DNA of 14,962 bases, from the NCBI GenBank assembly GCA_022701365.1, contig JAKUHH010000311.1, positions 1 to 14,962 on the forward strand, read 5' to 3'. The DNA comes from Mycocentrospora acerina (Eukaryota; Ascomycota; Dothideomycetes; Pleosporales). The notes below the pieces were generated by a model. The model worked only from the letters and a program-made list of their open reading frames with translations, ran no database searches and was not told the origin of the DNA. Positions 1-8,241 of the stretch are shown here, one piece after another. The stretch's first letter is position 1; every line of letters starts with the position of its first letter. Both the position numbers and the translations under genes were made by a program.

Positions 1-71
1 TTTAAGGATTAAAATTGTCTTAGTCCTAGTTTCTAAAAGAGTTATAAAGAAAATTGATTTTACGCTAGTTT

Positions 72-99
72 TATTTAATGTCAGATCTGACATTAAATA
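72..99. repeat. 28-bp perfect palindrome, unit 1
   Basis: A perfect inverted repeat with no spacer, core ATGTCAGATCTGACAT extended by six bases on each side (TATTTA / TAAATA). It can form a cruciform, or be a dyad binding site. The same core lies in the next two tandem units. Confidence 0.9.
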
Positions 100-293
100 T
101 TTTCTTGCATAAAAAGTCGCATTCTAGTCGCAACATGGTCGCAACAAAAAGTAGGTTTTAATCATTTTACTTATCTTACAATTTAAGATATTAGACCCTT
201 AGAAAAACTTATATTTGAGGCATTTTACTTTTAGAATTATCTTATTTATTGCTCTTCTAAAATTAAGAAAGACAATAAATTTTACGCTAGCTT

Positions 294-321
294 TATTTAA
301 TGTTAGATCTGACATTAAATA
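294..321. repeat. 28-bp palindrome, unit 2, one mismatch
   Basis: Same palindrome as in unit 1, with a single change at 304, where C has become T in a CpA context. This is the change RIP would make. Confidence 0.88.
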
Positions 322-513
322 TTTTCTTGCTTAAAAGTCGCATGCTGGTTGCAACTAAGTTGTTACAAATGGAAGAGCATATATAATTCTACTAAGTTAC
401 TATTCTTGTGAAACATGACTATAAAAAGAATGAATATTTAATTATTATAATTGTCTTATTTTAGTATTTAGAATTTTTTTAAAGTAAAGTTGTTTTTACG
501 CTAGATTTATTTT

Positions 514-529
514 ATGTCAGATCTGACAT
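514..529. repeat. 16-bp palindrome, unit 3
   Basis: The core ATGTCAGATCTGACAT is intact, but the outer arms no longer match. Confidence 0.88.
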
Positions 530-780
530 TATTATGCTTTTTTAAATTAATCTCTATGCTGGTTGCTACAAACTGTTAACAACAAGTTAGTTTCATTTAA
601 TTTACTTAACTGAATGTTTTAAGTTTCTACACATTTAGAAGAACTTACTTTAAAGATTATTACTTGTTAAAATTATAAAAAAGGAAGTTATTTCTACGAT
701 TGTTCTAAAAATTATTAGATTTAGCATCTAAAATATTAACGCATAAAAACCATACGCCTATTACAATAAAATTGATTTTA

Positions 781-1123
781 AAAAAAGTTAGCAATTTCTT
801 ATCTTATAATAATTTTTAAGAATTTTGAAGACTAAAGAGACATATAATTACCTTTAAATTTGAAGAACTTTTCTCTACTTCTTTTGAAGCAAATTAATTA
901 AACAAATAATTTATCTTAGTTTAATTCAACTTCTTATGTAACGTTTAATCTCTTAAAAAAGAAGAAACTAAATAATTTATTTAATAAAGTTGAACTAGAA
1001 GATTAAAAAACAACAAAATTTTAGATTTGTTTGCATTATCTCTTGTACAAACTGTAACATTAAAATTTAGTCTAAAGGTTGCACTTATTAATTAATTAAT
1101 TAAATAAATTGTTTTAACGTTAT
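781..1123. other. AT-rich DNA without a recognised feature
   Basis: Very AT-rich with short homopolymer runs and repeated TTAA/ATTAATTAAT strings near 1085-1110. I see no supported gene, RNA or repeat array in it. Confidence 0.6.
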
Positions 1124-1440
1124 TTAGGATCCTCTTATAGGGCATAAAGACGGACTAAGCTATAGAATTACATAAAACCTGTCTATTACTGCAGTAGTCT
1201 ATTCTGCTTGTTTTTTAGGCAGGGCTGTTCTACCCCTGCTTTCTTTGTGCGTTACAACCCTCGCTGTTTAGGGATGTCCTGTCTGTGTTATGTCTAAGCC
1301 CTGCTAGGGCGTGTGCCTTCTGTGGTTTTCCTTATTTTCTAGTTGCAGCTAGAGCTTGTGGTGTTTTACAGCGGCGTTAGTGCAAAGAAAATAGGCTGAA
1401 AAAGGTTGCACTTATAGTCTCATAAAAAGTCGCATTTTGA
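1124..1440 (-). pseudogene. Possible decayed coding remnant, frame uncertain
   Basis: This stretch is clearly richer in G+C than its surroundings. On the minus strand two overlapping frames read as lysine- and glutamine-rich protein with scattered TAA/TAG. One of them would end at a TAA at 1124-1126. A possible acceptor (CCTTTTTCAG, minus strand) lies near 1396-1410, but I could not match it to a donor that keeps either frame. Because two frames look equally good by eye, the coding claim is weak. It could instead be a less mutated repeat remnant. No family recognised. Confidence 0.25.
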
Positions 1441-1483
1441 GAGAGATTATACTTGCGTTGCTTAGGCGTTTTACGTTGCAAGT

Positions 1484-1513
1484 TAAAAGTGCCCTTAGGC
1501 CTGTGCACTTTTA
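1484..1513. repeat. Hairpin, 9-bp stem, 12-nt loop
   Basis: TAAAAGTGC (1484-1492) is the exact reverse complement of GCACTTTTA (1505-1513). The loop holds AGGCCTGT. A similar CTTA(A)GGCCTGTGC string occurs at 3199-3212. The hairpin abuts the palindrome at 1513-1528. Confidence 0.75.
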
Positions 1514-1528
1514 TGTCAGTCCTGACAT
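1513..1528. repeat. Inverted repeat related to the left-hand palindromes
   Basis: ATGTCAG, a two-base spacer TC, then CTGACAT. It differs from the 16-bp palindrome core of the tandem array only in the central bases, so it is probably a dispersed member of the same family. It is followed by TAAATAA, as in the array. Confidence 0.75.
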
Positions 1529-1584
1529 TAAATAACGAATTATTTGGCTGGGCAATATCACCTAATAGACTATGCTGCCTTCTT

Positions 1585-1603
1585 AGTGCTAGAGAAGAGC
1601 ACT
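1585..1603. repeat. Small hairpin AGTGCT / AGCACT
   Basis: Six-base perfect stem with a seven-base loop. AGCACT is followed by TTT, echoing the GCACTTTTA arm 90 bp upstream. Its role is unknown. Confidence 0.5.
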
Positions 1604-1888
1604 TTTAACTCTAAATGCTTTAAATAAAGAACAACTAAAGTATTGTAAAAAAAACAAAAAACAAAAGTTGAGATAAACTTTACAACTAAAAGGTCACAAA
1701 AAACATCAAAAATATACTTTTAAGACTAAGAAATTATCCACAAGCTAGATTGAATATGTCATAAGCAAAGGCAAAGTAACGACAACGGTCATTAACATAT
1801 TACTGGAGCTGTAGAAACACTTAATTTTAACTTCTAAGAAATGCTGTTGATAACAAAATTTAAGCTACTGCCAAACTGAATAGCAAAA

Positions 1889-2142
1889 ATGAGTGAAAAG
1901 AAAGATTTTAGAGGAGTGGACTAGATTAGTATGAAAAAGCAAAAGTAATTATCTTTAAAAAGCTTGAAAGGATAGGCTCAAATTAGGAACGAATATTGTA
2001 TTGTTATTACCCTGAAGTATCATACTGCACATATCTAACGTTGTGAAATTATAAGGAATTGCTGCAAGGAGTGCAAGCCTCTTTGTAGGTATTGTGAAAC
2101 TCTAAACTAAAGTCCAAAAGGTATCTTAAGATTACCCCTCCT
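1889..2142 (+). pseudogene. Possible cysteine-rich decayed frame
   Basis: From an ATG at 1889 the plus strand reads as a lysine-rich N-terminus followed by a cluster of cysteines with spacing C-x6-CC-x2-C-x3-C-x2-C, which resembles a zinc-binding arrangement. About five TAA/TAG codons interrupt roughly 80 codons. The frame goes on into the 3' end of minus-strand pseudogene A, so the two calls compete beyond 2143. No intron or paralogue supports it; the evidence is the cysteine spacing alone. Nothing else is evident between 1611 and 1888, which is A-rich. Confidence 0.2.
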
Positions 2143-2803
2143 TTACCCTGCAATCTGTTCTAAGTCTTCTATAGCAAAGACTTTATTTAGATCTACTTGC
2201 GCCTCTTGCTTAGGGGCGTATTCGCGTCTTTTAGAATTCCTACTAAGACATTTAACTACTTAGAGTTGCTGCTTAAAGTAACACTAGAAACTAAGTTATT
2301 AAGACTATGCTGCCTTAAAGTTATTAGTGTTAATAGCTAGGGGTCTAGCAATCTAAGATAAGTTTGCTTCTTCTAAGGAGTTAAAAGCTTAGTCTGTGAA
2401 ACAGCAGATACAGACGCAGACGTAGGAGATGAGGAGGGCAGAGTATTCTTATTTACGCCTGTCTTTAGAACCTTGTTGTGAACAGCTAAAGGTTGCATAG
2501 CAAGCTTCTTATTGCTTTGCTTCTTTAAGTCTTAAATTTTATCTGCATTAACATTAAGAGATTTAAGAGATTGACAGCGCTGCAAAGCAGAGCTCCTAGA
2601 ACGTTTAAGGGAGCAAGAGAAGGCATGGTTAACTAGCTAGGCATTAGTCTTATTATTATTATTGTCTTCTTCTGCAGTTAAATGCTGATTTCCTTTATAG
2701 ACAAAGGTCTTAGTATCAGCGTTAGTGTTAACAGAGTTGATGGTGTTAGCGCTATCTGCAGGCTTATTAATGCTAAAAATGTTCTGTTCTGCATAATTAA
2801 GAA

Positions 2804-2858
2804 CTGCAGGACAAGTTAGATAAGGTTTAGTTATGTAGTGCAGTAAAAATTAACTTAC
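2804..2858 (-). other. Intron of gene A (55 nt)
   Basis: On the minus strand: donor GTAAGT (2858-2853), branch CTAAC (2819-2815), acceptor CTGCAG ending at 2804. All three match fungal consensus, and exon joining in phase 1 keeps the frame. Confidence 0.8.
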
Positions 2859-3234
2859 TATGCTCTATAATTTTTGTAATAAATTCTTTAACTTTCTTAC
2901 TATTGTTACACAAAGTGACTAAAGTATAGAACTTGTTGTTTAGCTATATGTTAATGTTAGCATTAAAAAACAATTTAACTGTAGAGGTGTAAATACCTTA
3001 ATGCTAAGCAAGTGCATTACTCCTTAATACTGCTCTGAATTCTTAAATTGCATAATTAATCTAATGTAGAAACACAGGTATGCTAACTGTTGAATAGTTA
3101 GTTGGTAGGCTGGCTGGTCTGTCAATTGGCAGGTTACCTAGCTAGTTGTTTGAGCGGAAGTAGGTATAGTTTCAGATTAAACCAGCAGCAATTGCGCCTT
3201 AAGGCCTGTGCGCGATTTATTGTTTGTTGCTATA

Positions 3235-3312
3235 GGTCGCATGTTTAGTCGCATGTTTGGTCGCATGTTTGGTCGCATGTTGGGTCGCATGGCAGATCGC
3301 ATGGCAGATCGC
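3235..3312. repeat. 12-bp minisatellite, about 6.5 units
   Basis: Units of GGTCGCATGTTT start at 3235, 3247, 3259, 3271, 3283 and 3295, plus half a unit. The last ones change to GATCGCATGGCA. On the minus strand the units are read in frame in gene A as alanine, threonine, lysine, histidine. It shares the TCGCA core with other arrays in the window. Confidence 0.92.
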
Positions 3313-3330
3313 TTAACATCAGCTTTCCTA

Positions 3331-3395
3331 AGCCAGTCGTGAGCCAGTCGTGAGCCAGTTGTGTGCTAGTTGTGTGCCAGTCATAAGCTGTCATA
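3331..3395. repeat. 11-bp minisatellite, about 6 units
   Basis: AGCCAGTCGTG is repeated exactly at 3331 and 3342, then degenerates (3353 AGCCAGTTGTG, 3364, 3375, 3386). Several changes are C-to-T. The reverse complement of this same unit forms an array at 12087-12140. Confidence 0.9.
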
Positions 3396-4374
3396 AGCTT
3401 CTCCATGTCTTTTTGACTTCTGAACCTGTGGTATTAAAAAGATCAAGTTTTGTTAAGAAGAAAAATCTTTTGATTCTTAAATTTAGATGATTTCTAAATT
3501 CAAAACTTTTGTTATCTGCACATTTGTTGTTTTATTAAAAACTAAATTTAGGTTACAAATAGAAATTTCAACAGAATATCTTCAAAATATATTCTTAACG
3601 CTATAATGTCTACTAAATAAAGCGTTTTGCAATGCTACTAAATGTGATTAAACTTTTTTCTATTAGGCTCTTATTAACTTTGTCACTTAATTCCAGTCCC
3701 TTAAGAGGTTTTTTTATTATTGTTGTTGGTAGTCTGTTCCTTGCGTTAATCTTTTGTAGCACAATTTAAGTGCAATTAGCACTTAAACTAACCTTTTCTA
3801 GTACTAAATTAACGTCTTTGTTTGGTAGGGGGCCTGTCAACTTTTAAGATGCCTTTTGTTCAGAAGGTCTGGTAGATTTTAGACGTGTCTCAGTAGAATA
3901 GAATTGCCTTGTGCTTGGTGCGCTCTTGTGAACATTTTTTATGCGCTTTATTAGATAGTTGTTCTCTACTGTTATTATAATACCATGTTTAAGAGGATTT
4001 GGTGCTATAGAACTAGAAGTAAAAATTGCTAAAGTAGGCGTTAAAGTTCTAGGGGTTTGCTTATTAGGCAAGTCAATACGTGGGACATTCCTCTTTAAAG
4101 AAGAGGTACGTGAAATATCGTGTTGAATCTTGTCTTGTTTATCACAATTTGCTAGCGGACTGTCCTGATAATAATGCTGTTTTCTCTGTGTCTGCAGAGT
4201 TGCAAAAGGTTGTGTGGCGTTTAGTTTGGAGATGACTTTTGTGCCTATAGACTTGGCAATAGATTGAGATAATCTTGTGACTCTTGTAGGACTTAAGGAA
4301 GAACTTAAAACTGTATTTGCCTTAGATACTGTAGGTATGACCTTGCTTGGTTGGATGTGAAGTCCTTTAAGGTC

Positions 4375-4433
4375 CTGCGTTTGCTATCTCTGTTAGTCTT
4401 TAATGCAGTTTAGAAAAGCTAACTATTCTATAC
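4375..4433 (-). other. Intron 3 of gene B (59 nt)
   Basis: Donor GTATAG, branch ACTAAC, acceptor ACGCAG on the minus strand. The phase-0 junction moves the reading into the long open last exon. Confidence 0.75.
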
Positions 4434-4501
4434 CTTAATAGTTTCCTTGATAGCAGGAACTAAAGGTACAATTATTTGACAAGCTAGAGTTCCGGCAAGA
4501 G

Positions 4502-4545
4502 CTGTAGATGTTAGATTTATGGAAAAAAGAATACTAGGAACATAC
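4502..4545 (-). other. Intron 2 of gene B (44 nt)
   Basis: Donor GTATGT, branch CTAAC, acceptor CTACAG on the minus strand. Consensus is perfect at all three sites, though the intron is at the short end for fungi. Splicing in phase 1 joins an alanine codon. Confidence 0.8.
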
Positions 4546-4633
4546 CAGCAGAGAGAGCGGTAACGCTTAGCAAGAGTGCTTGTAGAACGTTGCTATTGAG
4601 TACATGAACAATTTTAGTTGCTTCTGCTACTAT

Positions 4634-4688
4634 CTACAAATGTTTAGCTTCTTATTAATTTAGTTAAACTGACAATGTAAAGACTCAC
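4634..4688 (-). other. Intron 1 of gene B (55 nt)
   Basis: Donor GTGAGT, A/C-rich possible branch (GCTAAAC), acceptor TTTGTAG on the minus strand. Phase 0. The branch site is less canonical than in introns 2 and 3. Confidence 0.65.
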
Positions 4689-4935
4689 GTTATAAGTTGC
4701 GTCCTAAATAATTTTCGCTTTATCTATTGCAACAGTTTCTGGTGTCTTTATAGTAAAAGACAAAAAAATCATAGGAAAAGGTTAGTTAAGGAGGCAAGAA
4801 AAAGACTAGAGCTAACCTATTAATTTGAAAAATGTATTCTTAAAATATACAATTAATTTAATCTGTTTTGTTAAAAACTGTACTTAAAGAAGGTTGTTAA
4901 TAGACACTTTAGTAAAAGGGACTAGAGTAAGCTAC

Positions 4936-5088
4936 ATGTTGAAAAAATTTCGCAATCTAAATATATCATACATCAAAGATATGTTGGAAAAGAGAAACAA
5001 AATTACAATAAAAGATTTGTTAATAAATAAAGAAGCAATTTATTCTTTAATTTTATATTATAAAAGTATTCTAAACAAAGAATCTTAG
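4936..5088 (+). CDS. Short AT-rich open frame, doubtful
   Basis: An ATG at 4936 opens 50 codons ending in TAG, rich in K, N, I and L. The same frame extends upstream as a possible start at a TTG (4894), with a TAA at 4885. It lies in the divergent promoter region between gene B and ankyrin copy 1. Such composition arises by chance in AT-rich DNA, and there is no intron, paralogue or motif to support it. Confidence 0.2.
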   Translation: MLKKFRNLNISYIKDMLEKRNKITIKDLLINKEAIYSLILYYKSILNKES

Positions 5089-5305
5089 ATTCTTTATGTT
5101 TATTTGCATTTTTAAACCTTGTCTATGTCCCTAGTCTATGTTATCTTTCTATTAATATATTTGTCATTAAGAAGATTTCATTTAAATCTTCAATTTAGCT
5201 AACTTATATTGTTATTAAAAACAGTTTTGACTAACCTTATCTTAAGATTCTCTCTTCTCTCTTAAACATACGCTGCCCCTTTTCTTCTGTATTCTTAGGA
5301 CGACA
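5089..5305. promoter_or_regulatory. Upstream region of ankyrin copy 1
   Basis: AT-rich, then pyrimidine-rich just before the start (TTCTCTCTTCTCTCTTAAAC at 5249-5268). The last 35-40 bases before the ATG resemble those before copy 2 (8202-8241), including TTTTCTTCT and GACGACA or AACGACA. The shared leader supports the chosen start codon. No TATA box can be assigned with confidence. Confidence 0.45.
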
Positions 5306-6742
5306 ATGTCTTCTTTATCTAGCCCCTTAGTGTTAATCTCTAAGTTCAAGGCTCTTCTAACAGAGACCTACAAATTAATTATTAATTATGTTATTGTTAC
5401 TGCTAGTCCAGCTGCTGCATACAATCTGATTCCTCTGTTTCTAATTATGCGCAATGTCATACTAGAAGCAGTATTTAAGCGCACAGAGCCTGAGGTTTTT
5501 TAACGCAACCTAAATTCACGAGATTTCTTAGTCAAACATCTGTGGGTTTACATCCTAATACTCCTGCAGGCTTTCTACAATAATCTAAACCTAAGCTACT
5601 TGTTACTACAAGTTGTTAACTAGAACATAGTTTTCCTTGTTAAAGAAATAGCAGAATATATTTACTAATATCCTGCATAAATAATGCATAGCTTAGAGCA
5701 AACTATTAAGCTTCTTTATAGGCGGATCTCTTAATCTAATTAGTGTTATTAGTATCTGGACTTGCTCTAGTGTTAGCACAGCACCTGTAATTGCAATGTT
5801 CCTCTACCTTATAACAAACATCTTTGCATATGCCCTGACAAAGAGCTTATACTAGATAACAGCATAAGGATGTATGCAGCAATATATCTTAAACAAGATG
5901 CTATTGTTCTTAACTTGGTACTAACTTACACTTCCCTAGAAGATGATTCTAGCCTAGACTATAGCAACCTATTAGAGTACTTTATTCAGGAACGTAATAA
6001 AAACATAGTTACAAGACTGCTTTAAGAGCTAAGATCCCACGCTTTACCTGACCCTAAAAATCGCATACTTGCTTAATGGTTTTAAGATAAGAACCTAGCT
6101 AAAGCGTTTAAAACTTGCAGTCTAGAATGCATTACTAAGATTACTAACTTTGCAGTAGATTTTGATGTAATTACACAAACAATGTATAGGATATGGGCTA
6201 AACGTGCTATGATACGCGTTTGCTACTGTATAGAAGACATGAACATGTTAGAACACGTCCTAGAACTCCGAAACAACTGTGGTGAAATGTATGTTGGAGA
6301 ACAGCAAATAAGAACAGCTGCTTATTATGCAACACTTCTAAACTCTATTGCGATTTTTAAACGCGTTGTTTAGAGTGCCTTTAATCTGTTTATTCTTAAT
6401 AACGCTATTAATATCGCTGTAGATTTAGGCCTTCCTCAATTTGTCAGCATTGTGGTAGATGCTAGTGTAAATGTTAACCTGGCGATAGGCAATAGCACAC
6501 CTTTTTTGCGTGCGCTTTGCAATGGAATGAACATTTTGGAGATAACTGGATCATTTCTCTTGCTTAGCGCTGTTACTCCTTATCTAAAAGACTGGCCTTT
6601 GAACGAAGAAGCTTACAACCTTATTTGAGACATGTATATATCTCGCCTAGGGGCTTAAGGCAATTATGTTAGAGTTTGCACTTTCGCAGAGTTTAATGCT
6701 ATAAGCCCTGAAAGAAGAATGAGAATACAAGGAAGAGGTTAG
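5306..6742 (+). pseudogene. Ankyrin-type protein pseudogene, copy 1
   Basis: A frame of 478 codons from ATG 5306 to TAG 6740-6742, with no frameshift but about 14 internal TAA/TAG and one TGA (about 6627). Its sister copy lies at 8242-9690. Over the first 575 nt the two are colinear and about 92% identical. Internal stops face Gln or Trp in the other copy: TAA opposite CAA after EVF, TAG opposite CAG and TGG near codons 150-155. Residues about 360-425 look like two ankyrin repeats (motif IGNSTPFLRALCNGMNILEI, compare the family pattern G-x-TPL-x-A...-N-x-EI). The N-terminal 180 residues match no family I know, but include a cysteine/histidine cluster around 155-170. Ankyrin repeats bind proteins; the partner is unknown. 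The start is fixed by conservation and by the shared leader. Confidence 0.82.
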
Positions 6743-7016
6743 TAGGATAAAGTTTAAATTTAGCTAAGAATTATAATAAAGTGAAACTTTTAGGTTTAAA
6801 CTTGAAATTATTAAACAATAAGTATATTTAATTATTACTGCTGCTATTAGATTAAGAAGTTGTAAAATATTCTAAAGGTTTATTTTAAGTCTTATATATT
6901 TTTCTTAAGGAGCACTTATAACTTTAATAATATAGAGAAAAGTCAACAAATAGAGCTTAATTTCATGCTTTAAAGAGAGGTATTAAAAAATTTAGAATTA
7001 TAGTCTAATGCACAGA
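6743..7016. other. AT-rich spacer
   Basis: Homology between the two ankyrin copies stops at about 6740. The spacer is AT-rich and I see no feature in it. It contains the uncertain 3' end of convergent gene C. Confidence 0.5.
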
Positions 7017-7362
7017 CTAACAGACAGCATTGCCGCCTGGTAGGTGGGAGATGGTGGTACTACATGTTGTGCGATAGCGTTAGATTGCATTGAAATTTAA
7101 AGAAAGGCGTAAGACTTGCTTACAGCAAGAGCGTTCAATCTTAGTAGCGTTAAAACGCAAGATGCATTGCTATGTTACTTCGTGTGTATCTTATATGCTG
7201 TCTAATAAGGCTGGCTTAATTTTTACTGCCTGCAGACTATCTAATTCTCCTCTATCAATTGCACGACACTAATTTGCAATGCAGTTCTATGCCATAATTT
7301 CACTGCGAAGTTTGATTGCGTCTACGCGCCTTTCTTCTTATTCCTATATTTCTACACATATC

Positions 7363-7417
7363 CTAAGCCTCAGCGCTTTAGCACAGAGATTTGAGCCCCT
7401 TATGTAGCCCTCTTTAC
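7363..7417 (-). other. Probable intron of gene C (55 nt)
   Basis: Donor GTAAAG, possible branch GCTGAGG about 10 nt before the acceptor, acceptor GCTTAG on the minus strand (perhaps GCTCAG mutated in CpA context). Phase 2. Weaker than the introns of genes A and B. Confidence 0.45.
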
Positions 7418-7624
7418 TTAACCTTGTTCTTTGCAGCCTCTACTTCTCTCATTGTTGCGTTCTTAAACAGTGCAGCGTTTATAGCGCCTGAGAGCAAGTG
7501 TACATAGCTAACAACTAACCTATAAATAAACATATTCTTAGTTAAGCACTTAGTAGTCATAATGTTGTCATAAAACGCGCTTAAACCACAAAGCGACTGA
7601 CAGTTGCAACTGTTAAGTGCGGAA

Positions 7625-7700
7625 ATGTGCGACCATGAAGTGCGACCATAAAGTGCGACCATGAAGTGCGACTATAAAGTGCGACTATGAAGTGTGACTA
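7625..7700. repeat. 13-bp minisatellite, about 6 units
   Basis: AAGTGCGACCATG repeated at 7625, 7638, 7651, 7664, 7677 and partly 7690. Variation between units is mainly C/T and G/A (CCATG, CCATA, CTATA, CTATG). It lies inside the upstream exon of gene C, where 13-bp units cycle through all frames. Confidence 0.9.
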
Positions 7701-7842
7701 ATACAAGCAACCACGCACCTATGCTACATTCACTTCCACTAAACATAGAACAAGCAGAAACGCAAACAAGGAACGTTACTAGTGTTATAACTAACTGCTG
7801 CAACTTGGTTCTATTAACGTCTAACACAAGTAGAAACAGAAC

Positions 7843-8241
7843 TTATAGTTAGTGATTTAAGATGTATTAAACCTAAGTAATCTTATTATCTTTTAAATTA
7901 AACTTGTAGTAGCGTTAATTTAGAAAATCACACGTAAAATAATCTAAAAGTACTAAAAAGATTAAAGTTTGAAATGTCAACATTGTTGTAGCTATGCCTA
8001 CTATACACACAAGCAATTACCTAAAACTCTGCATTAATTAACATTAATGTAATTTGTTATCACTAAGGAGAGTGAAAGAAATACAATGTAAACAAAGTCT
8101 ATTTACAACTTTATTGTAACTTATATCCTCTTATGTTGTATATATTCCTTAATAACTTACTTTAAACATTCCTTCTTGTCTCTCCTTAACTACAAACTTA
8201 AACAAACTCCACTTCTTTTCTTCTATAGCCTCAGAACGACA
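7843..8241. promoter_or_regulatory. Divergent intergenic region between gene C and ankyrin copy 2
   Basis: AT-rich and without a supported gene. The gene C frame could extend into 7843-7930, but there stops are dense. The final 40 bases before 8242 are pyrimidine-rich and match the leader of copy 1. Confidence 0.4.

Larger units (their letters stand above)
1..780. repeat. Tandem array of about 215-bp units (3 clear, 1 degenerate)
   Basis: The motif TTTACGCTAG recurs at 59, 281 and 495, followed each time by a TTTAT-rich stretch and a palindrome, then by sequence rich in TCGCA. Spacing is 222 and 214 bp. A fourth, degenerate copy begins near 691 with TTTCTACGAT. The flanking AT-rich parts also align by eye (for example a CTTAT...CTAAAA...AAAG block upstream of each motif). 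No reading frame is convincing here. The array may be a satellite or the end of a larger repeat; the window edge cuts it on the left. Confidence 0.75.
2143..3384 (-). pseudogene. Decayed gene A, unknown protein, at least two exons
   Basis: On the minus strand a frame runs from about 3312 (possibly from an ATG at 3382-3384) to 2859, and after an intron from 2803 to about 2460. It reads as a hydrophilic protein rich in N, S, T and K, with runs of N (2651-2665) and an S/T/P-rich stretch (2400-2450). About a dozen TAA/TAG codons interrupt some 240 codons. The splice junction keeps the frame, which is the best evidence. Near the 3' end the most coherent frame shifts by one (between about 2460 and 2380) and then runs to a TAA at 2143-2145. 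I could not place the cause, a second intron or an indel. A 12-bp minisatellite at the 5' end is read in frame as repeats of H-A-T-K. No family recognised. Confidence 0.55.
3613..4772 (-). pseudogene. Gene B, four exons, nearly intact; unknown membrane-associated protein
   Basis: Minus strand, exons 4772-4689, 4633-4546, 4501-4434 and 4374-3613. The ATG at 4772-4770 starts exon 1, all three junctions keep phase, and the product would be about 333 residues ending at a TAG (3615-3613). Only three internal stops occur: TAG at 4706-4704 and TAA at 3846-3844 and 3768-3766. Residues about 44-73 are strongly hydrophobic (motif VLQALLLSVTALSAALAG) and could be a membrane helix. The long last exon is polar and rich in S, T, P and K. 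The stop density is far below that of the neighbours, so it was hit less by mutation or lost function recently. The three stops are all TAA/TAG, compatible with CAG/CAA origin. It lies divergent to ankyrin copy 1, 533 bp away. No family recognised. Confidence 0.72.
7017..7842 (-). pseudogene. Decayed gene C, unknown protein, two exons
   Basis: Minus strand. The upstream exon is open from 7842 to 7418 (about 141 codons) except for one TAG inside the 13-bp repeat array. It begins with a hydrophobic stretch (motif LVITLVTFLVCVSA) that may be a membrane helix or signal anchor. After an intron at 7417-7363 the frame goes on to a TAG at 7019-7017, with about eight TAA/TAG. A good part of exon 2 reads cleanly (motif GELDSLQAVKIKPALLDSI). 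The true start is not clear: an ATG lies at 7746-7744, but the frame extends further up. Other minus frames in exon 2 are also fairly open, so the splice choice rests on phase and on the quality of the downstream frame. It is divergent to ankyrin copy 2. No family recognised. Confidence 0.45.

Noticed and set aside
6182..6373. Separate small plus-strand gene
   Set aside because: It is an open segment inside ankyrin copy 1, in the same frame as that gene.
7090..7272. Plus-strand open frame of 60 codons
   Set aside because: Overlaps exon 2 of gene C; starts with TTG, with no paralogue or splice support.
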